A stretch of DNA of 64,000 bases from Setophaga petechia. Taxonomy: Eukaryota; Chordata; Aves; Passeriformes; Parulidae. Each line of letters begins with the position of its first letter. The stretch's first letter is position 1. The stretch lies in assembly GCA_024362935.1 (NCBI GenBank), contig JANCRA010000010.1, positions 6,626,501 through 6,690,500 of the forward strand. The letters run 5' to 3'. Shown here one piece after another: positions 27,081-39,300 of this stretch. A program made the position numbers and the translations under genes. The notes under the pieces are model-generated. The model was not told the origin of the DNA. It saw only the letters and a program-made list of their open reading frames with translations, and made no database searches.

Positions 27081-30000
27081 CACTAGGATTGGCACAGATG
27101 GTAATAAAAATTCCCTGAGAAGTGAAGTGTGTCTGGCAACTCCTCTTTTCTGTGACATGAAGTTTCCAACTAAGTTGTGGTCAAGTATGTTTATGCAGAA
27201 TTATCTATGAAAGGGCCAGAACAGGTGATCCCTGGGGACCAGAATGAATTTTTACTTGTCCTCCATGGCTGCAAATTCTCCTGAACTGGTTTGGTATTAC
27301 TTGAACCTTTAGAACCCAGCTGGTTCTACAGCTACAAAGCTTGTGATTCATATTGGGAGAGCTAAAGAATATTTCACCATTTCAGACCCCAAATTCTGTC
27401 AATTAATTATCAGAGGTGATAGAATTTGATTCTTGCAATGGAAAGAATAAATCTTGCCAAAGTAATGCCGTAAGCACTGTCAGCTGGTAAAAAGGGTGAC
27501 CTTTTGCTACCTTTACAGCAACAGACAGTTACTGTTCCTGACAATGTGCAGACAAGGAAGGTGGGACAACTGAGAATGTGAAGTGAAGAGGGAACAGCTT
27601 TGCTGCAGGCAAGAAAGGTGCAGCTAGAATTAGAAAGAGCTCACACTTTGGTTGATAAAGCCATGTGGAGACATTGTGAAAGATGGCCTGGGGATGGCCT
27701 TGAAGGACCTTTGTAACACAAAATGAACCTTCCACCAGCAGATAGCTGGGGATGAAGGAGGACTAAATGGGAAACTAAAAGACTGGGGGTTGGTGCACAT
27801 CTGGAGGAAGATGTGTATTTCTGAGGGAGACAGCTCAGGCCCATGACTATCCCTCAGGTTGCCCTCCAAGGGCAGGGAAGAGCAGCACACACATAAAGGG
27901 TGTGTGTGTATCTGAAGGTGCAATGTAGTGCATACCATGCTCCCCTCCCTGTTGTTAAATCCCCTCCCATGTTGTTAAATACAACATGGATCCCATGTGC
28001 AGCTTCAAGATACCAGCAGCTGAATCCTCCTTACAACACTGAAGGGGACAGTAAAAAGGAGATGCTCACACACACTTGTAAATTCTACCAAATTTCTCAT
28101 GATCAGGCTGAAGAGCTCATAAAGCCTGGCTGCTTTGGGATGATGTCTGCAAAGAGCCACTGAGCATATGGATGGCTCAGCTGCAGAGCCAGTGCCTGGT
28201 TTACAGCACAGGGAAAGCCTGCAGGCTATGCCCCTGGCAAGGTGGCTGCTGCTTACTGTTGTTCTCTTTTCCATTCAACCTTACAACAAACAACTTCAGA
28301 AGCAAGCCTTCCCTTCCCTGCAGCAGAACCCAAAGCAAATTATCCACAGACTTGTATATATACAAGCTAAAAAGCAGTGAAAAGCAAGAATTAAGATGTG
28401 AGACTTATTAGTAAAGCCAAATGACCAAGTTATGAGGATGCCAGGACAAGCAACTAAGACAACTTTAGTCTCAGTATGAGCACTGTGGGTGCAGAATGCA
28501 CACTGTAATAGAGGTATGATCACAGTACAGTCCTGGCATGGCTGGCACAGGTACAAGAAAACACAGCCCCAACTACCTGAATTTGTGTTGTCTACAGCTG
28601 AGGCAATTTGTAACATACTGTTTGGACAAAATTTCAGAACATGGCATATTATCTGTATGTGTCCCTTCTTACCTCTTTAGCTCCTGTCCCTTGAGGAAAG
28701 GCCTGACATTAACACACAACTGGAACAGAACACCTTTTGCTTTACCTTTTTCAAAAGGCTCTTGGGGAGGAAATATACAACCAAAATATAAGAGTCTGGG
28801 GAGTTGCTCCTGCTCCTTTACCAGGCACAACCCAAACCCTGGAAAGAAATCAGGCATCCTTCCATCAGCTTCAAAGAGATGCTCCTTCAACCCCCAGCCC
28901 GTGCCAAGGACGCCGTGCTCTGTGTCACCACACAGCGGCACTCTGCCCTCACATTTCCCAGAGGGAAAGCTGCAGGTTTTTCCCCCATTACCAAGATACC
29001 CACGAGCTCACTGCCGAGCAGGCAGGGCTTTCAGAAACCACCAGTCACTGAAACACACAACGTGGAACCCGCAGAGATGGTCAAGCACCTGCTTTGACAG
29101 CACAAGCATTAGCTGATTACAAGCTGTTAGAAACCAAACACTAGGAAAATCTAATTTTAAAACTGCTGGGAAATCTATTTTCAGGATCTTTTTTCCTTCC
29201 ACCTTCTTTTCTGCACACTTCAATTGCATTTCAACATTCTGGCAACACCATTTTGAGATCTCAGGTACTTCCACAGCACTTCTCTCTTCCCTAACTCCAG
29301 CAGCACCACTTTAAACTCTGGTAGACCATTTATTCTCCATGACTTCCTTAGAGGAAAAGCCCCAAGGACTCCCAAGCAAATACATATCCACCAAAACACC
29401 TCTCTGCTAGACACACATGGATTGATTAAAGGTGACAATAATAGTGTGCTGATAGGACTGTGACAGACAAACAGGACTGATTAAGGGGGAGTAACACAAA
29501 AGTAGAAATGAGCTGTTTATATAGACTTTCCTGATAAGGGCTGATTTTTCTTCTTAAGTCCAGGGGCAAATGCAAGACAATCTTTATTACACATACCTTG
29601 CACAGAGACAAGGTGCAGGGCTCACGTCTGTAATGATGCACATAAAAGAGAAAAAGCCTACATGATAGGAAAAAGTCTTGCTCAGCCCTCCCAAGTGACC
29701 TTTGGATGGGGCCATGTGCTAATGCAGGTGGGAGCTGGCCTGCTAGTGATAAAACACTGTCCACTCCAACACCTTCCCCAGCTTCTTTAAGCCACAGATT
29801 GATGGGGATTTGCAGACAACAAATTCAGAACATTCAGCATCCAGTAAGACTATGCAGGGGCTCTGAAGTCCACATTGAGCCCTGCCCCTTCTAACCCCCT
29901 GTGCTCACTTCCCCCCTCACCCAGCTCTTATGGAAGGCCCTGTGCTGTGGGGACAGAGATGACACAGGGCAGTCTGTAAGCAATGGTGCAAACGTGGCAA

Positions 30001-30889
30001 TCAAGCATGCAACACCTTCAAAGCAAATGGAAGAGAGGTCTCCAAAAGGGTCTTAGCAATTTTCAGCTATTTCTAGCCAGTCTCCACCTTTGCAGCTGCC
30101 AGTTGTGATGAGCCAGGCTGGCTGCCAGTTACCCAAGCAGAAGAATCCCAGATGCCTACAGAGATCAAAAAGATTATCATGCATGTATGGCATAAATACC
30201 AGTGAGTGATTCATCTGGGCGAGGAAACTCCCTCCACAGCCAAACTTCTATTTGGAGGCTGGGCCAGCATCATGAATGCATAAATTATCACACGAGATTT
30301 TACCTAGGGGGACTTTGTCTTCCCTTTTCAGCAAAGAAATTCAGACAGGAAAGCAGCATTCCTCAGGAGAGATGATTCTGCTGTACTTGAGAAAAACCAC
30401 CCTACAATAGAGAAGTTAAGAACATTCATGATGGTTCAAGCCAAGGCTTTCTTTGAAAACCCCTTGTTCCTGTGCAGGGGAAGGCAATCAACAGCTCTTC
30501 CACCTTTGCTATACTTCTCAGACATGTCTCCTCCAAGCTGGGACAATTTCTCATTCAATCCTATACAGAAGCTGTTATTGGAACTTTCCCATGCCTAGTA
30601 TATTCCTTGAGCATGAAGAAAGCAGAACCATGTGTTGTATTGAAGCTGAAAGCACATCAGGCTTTTTTTTACTAAAACAAACAAGCCAACCAAAACAAGA
30701 CTTGAATCAAACACCACCTCTCTCTCCATAACCATTCAACAGTGTTTTCCTTTTTCCTGGTTTAGTCTTTTGTTTTTTTCTCTGAGCTTCTAGTATTTGA
30801 TTTATCTTTCTCTGAAGCTCGACCTGATGCTTTCACAAGGTTATATGACATAAACCCAAGATCTTTGCCAACTCCAAGCCCATGATTTT

Positions 30890-31640
30890 AGATGCACAAC
30901 AATCCCTATTTCTCTGCATACCTCATTTCACATTTATTTACTTGAAATTTCATAATTTCATCCACCATTTCACTGGCCAGCCACTCAGTCTCGGGATTTT
31001 TCAACAATACTTCACTGCTAACCATCATCTTTGCTGCCTTGAAAATTTTTATTTTAACAGGCTAGTCAGAAGACTCACTCTCCCTGTTTGTAGGTCATTC
31101 CTGTGTAGGTTCAACATTAGAAATACCAGCACTGAACTGTGAAACTGGCAGCATTCTCCCACCTTGTTTCCAATCTCTTTGTCAATTATTTGTACATCTC
31201 AAGACCTTCTCTTCTTTGCTGGGTCTGCACATGTTCCTAGTAAAGTATCCTGAACTTTGTCAAAAGTCTTACAGAAATCTACTACCAGCTTTTTCACTCT
31301 TATCAACATTCCTTTCCAAGAAGTCCAAGAGGTTTGCAAGACTAGCACCCTGCCTTCATATAAACCACACTGACTTTCCCAATGTGATTGTGTTTATCTC
31401 ATTGTCAAACATATTTTTGTCTATTACAGCTTTTACTAGTTTATATACTACAGATGCCAGGCTTCCTAGCTCTTAGTTTCCTGGATTCTCCCAAACCTTT
31501 TTTTAAAGATTAATGTTATATTTACCCATTCTCCATACTTCAGGTGCCAAGAAATTTTTAAAAGCAATGTTACACACTGCCTTTGGCAATGCAGCTATTT
31601 CATACTTGAGTTCCTCAGACCTCAGGTGAAGCCTTCCAGC
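30890..31640 (-). mobile_element. Old CR1/L3-type LINE fragment (antisense on plus)
   Basis: The plus strand carries, in order, blocks typical of the antisense 3' ORF2 region of ancient CR1-like LINEs. They are 'ggccagccactcagtctcggg' (about 30977), 'gaactttgtcaaaagtcttacag' (about 31252), 'aaaccacactgacttt' (about 31360), a 'tactagtttatatactacagatgccaggctt' block and 'ccattctccatacttcagg' (about 31525). It is long but full of stops and gaps, so not active. Ends are approximate. Confidence 0.7.
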
Positions 31641-34600
31641 CCTGGCAATCTGTTAGCATTCACGGCTGCTCAAATGTTGGATTCTGGATCCAAATCAGAA
31701 ACCTGTTTTGCCAGCATTTTATGTTCTGTGACAAAGTGGGGGAGCAAGAAGGTGCTATCAACACCCTCAGCATGCAGCCAGGGGGAGCTCAGAATGAAAG
31801 GAGGCCTAGTGAGAGCTGGGGGTAAAACCCCACACACCCTCCTACACAAGCCCCTGGCACATGCCCTGTGTGGGAGGGTGGGACTCACCACACATGTAAG
31901 AGGTGCAGCCATCACTGCACTCAAGACCCAGCAGTGGAAGTGTGTGGGACCTCCCCAGTACTGATCCACAACAGGCCTTGTGCCCCCCATCACAGAGCAG
32001 CAGCACTCACACAACAGGTGCTTTTCCAAGTGAGTGAACTGTCCAGCCATTTGGCCAAATGAAGCATGTTGGTAAGTGGGTGGTTATCTCAGAAACAGAT
32101 ACATTATCACTCACCTCAACCCTCACAGCCTGATCCACATCTCATCAGACAGCAGGACCCTGGTTGGTCTTTGCCAGCCGCCACAGAAAGTGATAAAACA
32201 CGTGGACAAAGGTAACATGTTCAATGAAAGAGAAGGGAGAAGTCAAAGGTTGCATTTATTAAGTCTTCACATTAAGGGCTGAAAGGGGAGGTGTCACTCC
32301 ACTGAAAAAATGCAGATATGAAGATGTGCACACTTCAAGTTGTGTGCCAAGACAGTTGGGGCAGCAGCTGTGATCAAGACAGAGCTTTACTTGTCTTCCC
32401 CACCCCTCCATCACCCCCAGACAGAGCCATGATCAAGGCAGACAGCAGCACAGTCCAATGGTACAAACACAGCCAGTTACCTTCAAGCAGGTATTTCATA
32501 AATGGGATAAAGTAAGGTTAAAAAATAAAAAGTCTCACTGTACTGCACTCCTGTGCCATGAATGGCACCCTCAGCCTTGCTGACCTCCCAGAAGCACACA
32601 GCTGCTTGGGGTCCAAGCCCTCACTTCACATCCCAAGACTTCCAGGGTGAGTCTCCTGGGCTGCACAGAACAAGCAGGGGAAAGGCACAGACCTGCAAGA
32701 CACCTGCAGGACACACAATAGGTTTTAACTCACACCTCAAAACAGATGATGTTCTTTGGTTATACTCAGGAGCATTGCAAATTTGGGTGCCTAAAGGTGG
32801 CTGCAGTTATTTACTTGTATTTCAGCTTGACTGAAAAGCCAGTAAAACCTCCAAGTTGTATGAAGACAATTCCAGCAACACAGCTCGAGTTGGAAAAAGG
32901 AACAGACATGAGGAACTGCAGTTTCAAATGAGATTGAGCCCAGGTCTCTGCACTATGATTTACTTTGCCATCTGCCCAGGACATTCCCACAGGCTGCTGC
33001 CTTTGCCCAGGTGAGGTCTCCAGTGCTGGTGCAGTGTCACCCCTGAGAGAAGGGACCTCTCCTGCTGCAGGAGGCCCCTGCACCCAGCTGCTCTACTGAC
33101 TCTGCCAGACTGCCCCATCTCCCATCCCTGTCCTCATTCCTAGCATATTTTATCAATTCTCCACAAGCCTTTTTCACACCAGAGGCTCTGAGAATTCATC
33201 ATTCTTCCAAAGGAGTCTACTTGCCCCATCTCTTCAACACATGCACTTCACGTGTATCCCTTATTTCTTTGTCTAACCACACTTCGTTTTCCCTGTTTTT
33301 TTTACCAGGGCTTTGATTTCCTCTCTTTCCAAGGACTTCACATGCCATGCATTTCATTGTTTTTAATCTCACTGACAGGATCACAACTGCTGGGAAGTCG
33401 TGCCTCTTTTCCTTCTTCTGATCTTAAAACAAAATCAGTGGCTTTCTATCCTGAAATCAGTCCTGAATATTACAGCTGATCAGATGCAGCAGCCACTGGC
33501 ACCTTGTCACAGGCAGATAATGCAGAGACAGGCAAGTTCTTACTCTTTCACCTTGCTTCTCTAATGGGCAGATCAAAAACACTAACTGTGTGACAGAAAT
33601 GAAAATAAAGTATCTGGGCTCCTCAAGATGTATTCATTAACCAGGTGCTAGGTTTGCCAGGGATTTCAGTGGCTTGGGGTTTGAGATACAGGCTTTGAAT
33701 TTTGATAACAGTGGTGCCCTTTCAATCGAGGCAGAATTCAGATTCGACAGATATGAAAAGTGTTCATTAAGAAGAAAAGGGAAGGGAACTAAAAGAAAAA
33801 TCCTGCAGAAAAATCAATCTATTTTGAAACATCAGCTCAGCCACAGCAGGAAATGAAGTCCTCATTCTGTTATCCAGTTTTGGACTCTACTACCCCAGGA
33901 AGAAAGGAGAGGCCAAGGCACAGAGCACCAGGAGCTCTGTATGCTTTAAGTGCCCATGGATTAGTTTGGAATAAAGTAGTTCTGGTTTTGGAAAGTCTTG
34001 TGCTAGGCAACAAGATTGAATAAAATCAACTGGTTTTGCAGACTGCTTGAAAGTTGAGGAAAACAGGCAAACATGTTTGACAAACGAACCTGTTTTCCTT
34101 ACAATTATCTCCAGCTCCCAGAGAGTTTCCTCTGAGTTTATTAGAAAGCTAGCAGCATCTGGTTCCTTGGGATCAAGTTCATCTCTTACTTCTGCAGTAT
34201 TCACTTGGCTAACCTGGTGGCTTTTAAAGCCTGATGTCTGCTATCCTGCAGGTCACCAGGAGATGGGAAAGGTTCATTAAAGGAGAGGTGATCAAACAGG
34301 GAGGGGCAGAGGGGAGCTGACAAACACCAGTCATGCATGTGGGAGCCCATCTAAAATGTCAAACCCTCTTCTAAAGGAAATCAGATGGAGAGCAGGCTTG
34401 GGGTTCATTTACAGGAGAACAATTTGCTTTTTTAATCTGGCCTTCCATTCCCATAGCACACCTGTGACGTGATATCCTCCTCCTCATCTGTCTCTGATTC
34501 CTGATCCAAACCTTCCTTCTCCCCACACAATGCTGCACCATCCCACCTTCTCTCCTGGCTCCTACCTGTGCCCAGCAAGCCCAGGCACAGGCACTTGCTG

Positions 34601-36164
34601 TGACTCCTCATTACTGCTCAGAATTTTCCACTGCCCTCTGCAGCCCCCATGGTTATTATACTCTCATTGCCCGGGCAAGTGAGCTCAATCTTCCCTTTTC
34701 TGATTTTCTATTGTCTGTTTATTAGATGGGCCCTTTGTGAACTCAGCAGTTCACACTCTCCTGTGGTGCCAAGTGTAAAATTAATATTGACTAAAAAATC
34801 TGGGCACTTCTTTCTGGCCAGAACGGAGACATTTCAAATTAATGGGAATGTTAGAGTGTTTCACACCCACTGCCATCCTTCTGAACCCTCCAGCTCTTGC
34901 TGCTCATTTCTAATTGTAGGCATTAACTCTTAATGGGCCCTGTGTGTTCCAGGTGGGTGGGTGGGTGCCTCCCCCAGCCAGCCCCGTGCCCACACCCAGG
35001 GCTCCCTGCTCTCCCCACAGGCAGCCAGCACAAGGGCTGGTGGTCAAACAGCTCCCTGTCCTGCTCACTCCTTCAGAGGCAGGCAAAGCCACTGCCTCTT
35101 CCCTTATGGAATACCCCAACAGCCTGATGGGGTTGGGCTGAGGGCTCTGCTGGCACCCAGGGACACAGCCCAAGCCCTACTGTCCACCTTGCTGCTGCTG
35201 AGCTCCCAGGCTGGGCTGGCACAAATGTCTCAGAGCATGGAGATGGTTCTGTCTGCAAGGCTTCAGTTCAGCTCTCTGGCTGAGAGGTGACTGCCAGTGA
35301 CTGAGGGGACAATTACTGACAAATCTGGTAGGCTATTTACCCCACACAGCAGCAGCTACCTGATCTACAGCTGAGACCACAAGCTTTTGCTAAGCATCAC
35401 CAAATAGCCCCTAAAGAGATGACAGAACCTTCTGCTAGCTCAGAAATATCTGAGAGGAGAAATTCCCTATCAGCCAAGCACAGGCTGTGACTCCTGGTGG
35501 GGACACCCATGGCAAAGAGTCCAGTTCCTGTGTCTCTCTCCAGACTTCCCTGTTTCCACAGGGAAGTGCCAGGATTTTCTATGTGGTACATTCCCCTCAG
35601 GCAGTTATGGCCAATAGATTTGGGGTTTCTACCTGGGGATCAAAAGCCCCCAAGGAGGTCAAGAAACAGTCCAGGGAGAGAAGAGGATTAGAAAGATGCT
35701 GAACATGCAGCTGGACCTTCAGGCAAAAGGAATCTTGCTCTTGCATTCTTTGAACATCCTAACCCTTTACAGCCAAGAGCTCTGTGCCAGCCTCTTAAAA
35801 CAAACATACAATGCAATTATACCAATGTAACACCATTGCCATTATTACCTCTGTGCACCTGCATGGCAAGTGTAAGATCAGACAGTTTGGACTTTATTAA
35901 TTTCATCCCGTCAGGTTGTGTTGCCAACATGAATCATTTGAGAAACACTGAACAACAAACAAACAATTTATTTGTTCCTGTTTTCCTCACTTTCATTAAC
36001 TGTTCCTACTCACTCCATGCCTGCTACAGGAGACTCCAGTATCACTGATCTTACTTTCAAAGTGAAGAAAATACTGAATTAACTTTTGTTCTCCAGTGGA
36101 ACCAAAGAAATGACAGAGGTCAGATGTGAATCTCTCCTGGTTACCTTAGACACATTGTAGACTT

Positions 36165-36300
36165 CTGCCCGTTACAAATGAAGGAATGCTGGAATATTAA
36201 TGCACATAGGAGAGAACCAAGGCACAGAGGGGTACTTGTCCCATCACATGCCACTGGAGGACCAGGAACTGAGCTCCCACCTCCAGCCACGACAGATAAA
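36165..36300 (-). mobile_element. MIR-like SINE remnant
   Basis: The plus strand shows the antisense-type MIR core order: 'gttacaaatgaaggaa', 'ccaaggcacagaggggtacttgtccca' and 'gaactgagctcccacctcc'. It is diverged, with approximate ends. Confidence 0.4.
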
Positions 36301-39300
36301 GAATTTCCTTTTTTTTAAACAGACAGAACACATGGTCTCTAATGCTTCACCTGTGGACACTTAAAATAATTGGAACTGGACAGATTAAAGACAAATGGCA
36401 GTTGCTCAGATGAATATAGTGTACTATATGGAGCTGTGAAAACTGCCAAAACACTTGATTTTCAGATTATACCAGCCATAAAAAAATACGGATCACAGAA
36501 CACTGTCAGGAGAGGACAGCAAATGCTTTCCAAATGAAGTGTCAGAGCAGGCACTAACAAAACAGTGCACCTGCTAAGCAGGGCCATGTGCAGTGAACCC
36601 CCTGCCCTGCACAGCCAAGCTGCAGGTGTACAGCCACAGCTCCCACACAGCAGCACAAGGCTCTGCAGCAGCACAGATCCACGGGGGATTCTGTCCTTCC
36701 TTCCACAAAGCTGGAAAATTTCCAAGCGTGCAATTGAGTTCAGCTTTCCTCACACCACAATTATCAGGCAAGACCAACAGTGACAGGTTTTGAAGTCCTC
36801 ATCCTCTGGCTCACAGGAGGATCTATTATAGTGAAGGCAAAGAGAGATAAAAGTCTTCATGTCCTATGAAGAATTTTACTTTACTAAACCAAAAATTAAA
36901 AATCTTGTCCTCAGAAAAAGATAGTGGGTTCTTCTTTGTGTTGCAAGATCTTTACAAAAAAAGGAAAAACCGTGTACTCCAAGCTCTCCATCTCATTAAG
37001 ATAATCAACTTAAGAGGCATATTCTTGTCCTGTGTGGTCCTGTACAACCTACAAATCATACTGGCAAATTAGTGGCAGACCAGGTGAGGACAGGCTGGAA
37101 ACTGCTACCCAGGGTGCAGCCCCTGGTGAGCCAAGCAAATCAGCCCTGCTCCACACCTGACAAAAACCTTTCCTTAGTCCTTCATGTCTGTGCTTAAAAT
37201 ATTAGAAAAATGCAGATTTGAGAAGACAGACCCAGCCCTCATGCTAAAAAAAAACATGTATGTCAGTTTTCACTGTAAATGTGTGAGTAGTCTCCAGGAG
37301 CATGAACCAGAGCAGGAGTGAGAGCTCCTAAAACATGTTGCTTGTATTGAAATATACCTTACCATATAGCAATTTTCCTTCTTCAGATGAAGCCAAAAAG
37401 GTAAGGAACACAGTGCCTGTGCTTGGTATGACTATCTCCACTTAACACCAACAGCTGAGACTTCACATTATTTCATCTGCTAACTGATACTTGCCTCAGT
37501 TTTTCACAAAATGGCCACAGTGACCATTATTATTGTGCTATTTGTCTAATAAAAATGTTAAAGGCACGTTTTACTTAGCAGTTGTTTATGACTGTGATGA
37601 AGACAAACTTCTTCAATAACCACTCAGTAATGATTAAGGCATGTTAGAGTTTAAAGCTCTAGATTACAATAACCTTTAAAACCAAATTGTTTTCCTTTGC
37701 ATTGCTGCAGGGCAGAGTAAAGGAGGTTAAGATACCTTAATTGCATTTCCACTCTTAGCATGTTTTTAAATCACACTTGGACTACAGTTCTGGAGTTTCT
37801 GAGGCTTCAGTTGAAAGAATTTAATCTGAACTGCAAAAACAGAAAAAAAAACCCCTCCAACCAAACTAACCAAGAAAATATAAGCATTTCCTGAAATGAA
37901 ATCTCACCCAACTGGGATATGTCTGACACTAAGCAGTGATGCAGTACAGAGGTTAAACACTCACACAGCAAAGGGCAGACTATCTCAGATGATCCAGAAA
38001 GGCATGCCAGGTCATTCCACATCCAAATGGTCCAGGCTCCCAAAGTTTTCACCATTCAATCCTGCTTCCAGTTGTGAATGACTCTTCAGCAGCTCAGACA
38101 TTCCTGCACTGCAGCACAATGTTGACACCACTCACTGCACATCCACTCACACCTTCTCCCTGTGGATTCACCAACCAGCCAAATTTTACAGGCCACTAAA
38201 AGCCATATTTGACAATGGGGGCAGGGATAAGGAGAGGCAAAGTGCTCCTCTGATTCCCTGCAGAGTTCTTGACACAGCAAGCTTGTGTCAGATACACTGA
38301 GCTCCAAGTGACACCTTACAGAGTTTTGTCTGTTAATTCAGAGGGCAGAAGTTAATCTGGATGCCACTGGCTGCAGGCAGATGACAGCATTTTTTGTTCT
38401 CTAAACGGGAGTGGTTGTTTCAAGCACAGGGGCACTGTATTGGCAACTCCTGTTTCTCACCACAGCTTTAATAAAATGTATGGGAGTGCAGCACTCACTC
38501 TCAATTTGTGGGAAATAGTTTGAAAGCTATTCTCTACCTCTCAGGCTCACGTGTGATGTGGCTGGGATTTATAACCTCAGTTAACTCAAGGTAGGTTTTC
38601 CAATTTGCATCTATTTCCTGAAAGATTCAAGCCTAAGGAAAGAGGATGCTAATGTAGGAGCCTGTATTTGGATTGGTGAAGCAGATAATCCAAGATTAAT
38701 TTCATCTGACAAAAGAAATCTATTATTACAGTGTCAAACTCCAGTGTGCAGCTAGGAGCTCTCAGCAAGGCTGGAAATGCAACTCAGCACCTGCATTCTC
38801 ACACACAGGTGCTACTGGAAAATGCCCAGGGCAATTGGAGTTATTCTGACAGGGCCAAAGTCCCTGGCCAGAACACCCTGTCTGATCACCTGGTTGCTGG
38901 ATAGATGGAGCACTGAGCTGGTGTGGACACTGCAGCAGGAAGATTAAGCTGGCCACTGATGGGCACAACAGTCCTTTGGAAAACCACAGAGCAGATCCAG
39001 CTCCTCACCACACACAGAGCTCCATTCAACCAATCACCCACTGCAGATGATTCGGGTCCATTGCACCTCTGCTGCCCAACATTCATCTCCCATTACATCT
39101 TCAAAAAAGATGCTGTGGTAATTTTAGCAATTATTTTAATATTAGCTGCTGCTCTGACATTCAGAAGTGGTTGCTAGTGGGATCTCTGTTGTAGTGAAGA
39201 TGGTTTCTTTCATCCAGGCCTATCTGTGTGCTCATGCAAACCCTAGAGCAATACTGTCATGGCCCTCAGTCCCCCACTCCTGCATTAGACACCAGGATTA

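Larger units (their letters stand above)
23341..34640. other. Noncoding stretch, left part
   Basis: No coding exon was recognised. It contains a TG/TA dinucleotide run (24555-24576), MIR-like and CR1 fragments listed separately, and AT-rich unique DNA. The longest open frame (192 codons at 28538-29116, plus) has no recognisable domain, no codon pattern of a real gene and no splice context. The stretch may be intron of a minus-strand transcript starting at 59.0 kb. Confidence 0.5.

Noticed and set aside
28538..29116. 192-codon plus-strand open frame
   Set aside because: Composition is Ser/Pro/His-rich without structure, there is no homology I can recall, and no promoter or splice signals fit.
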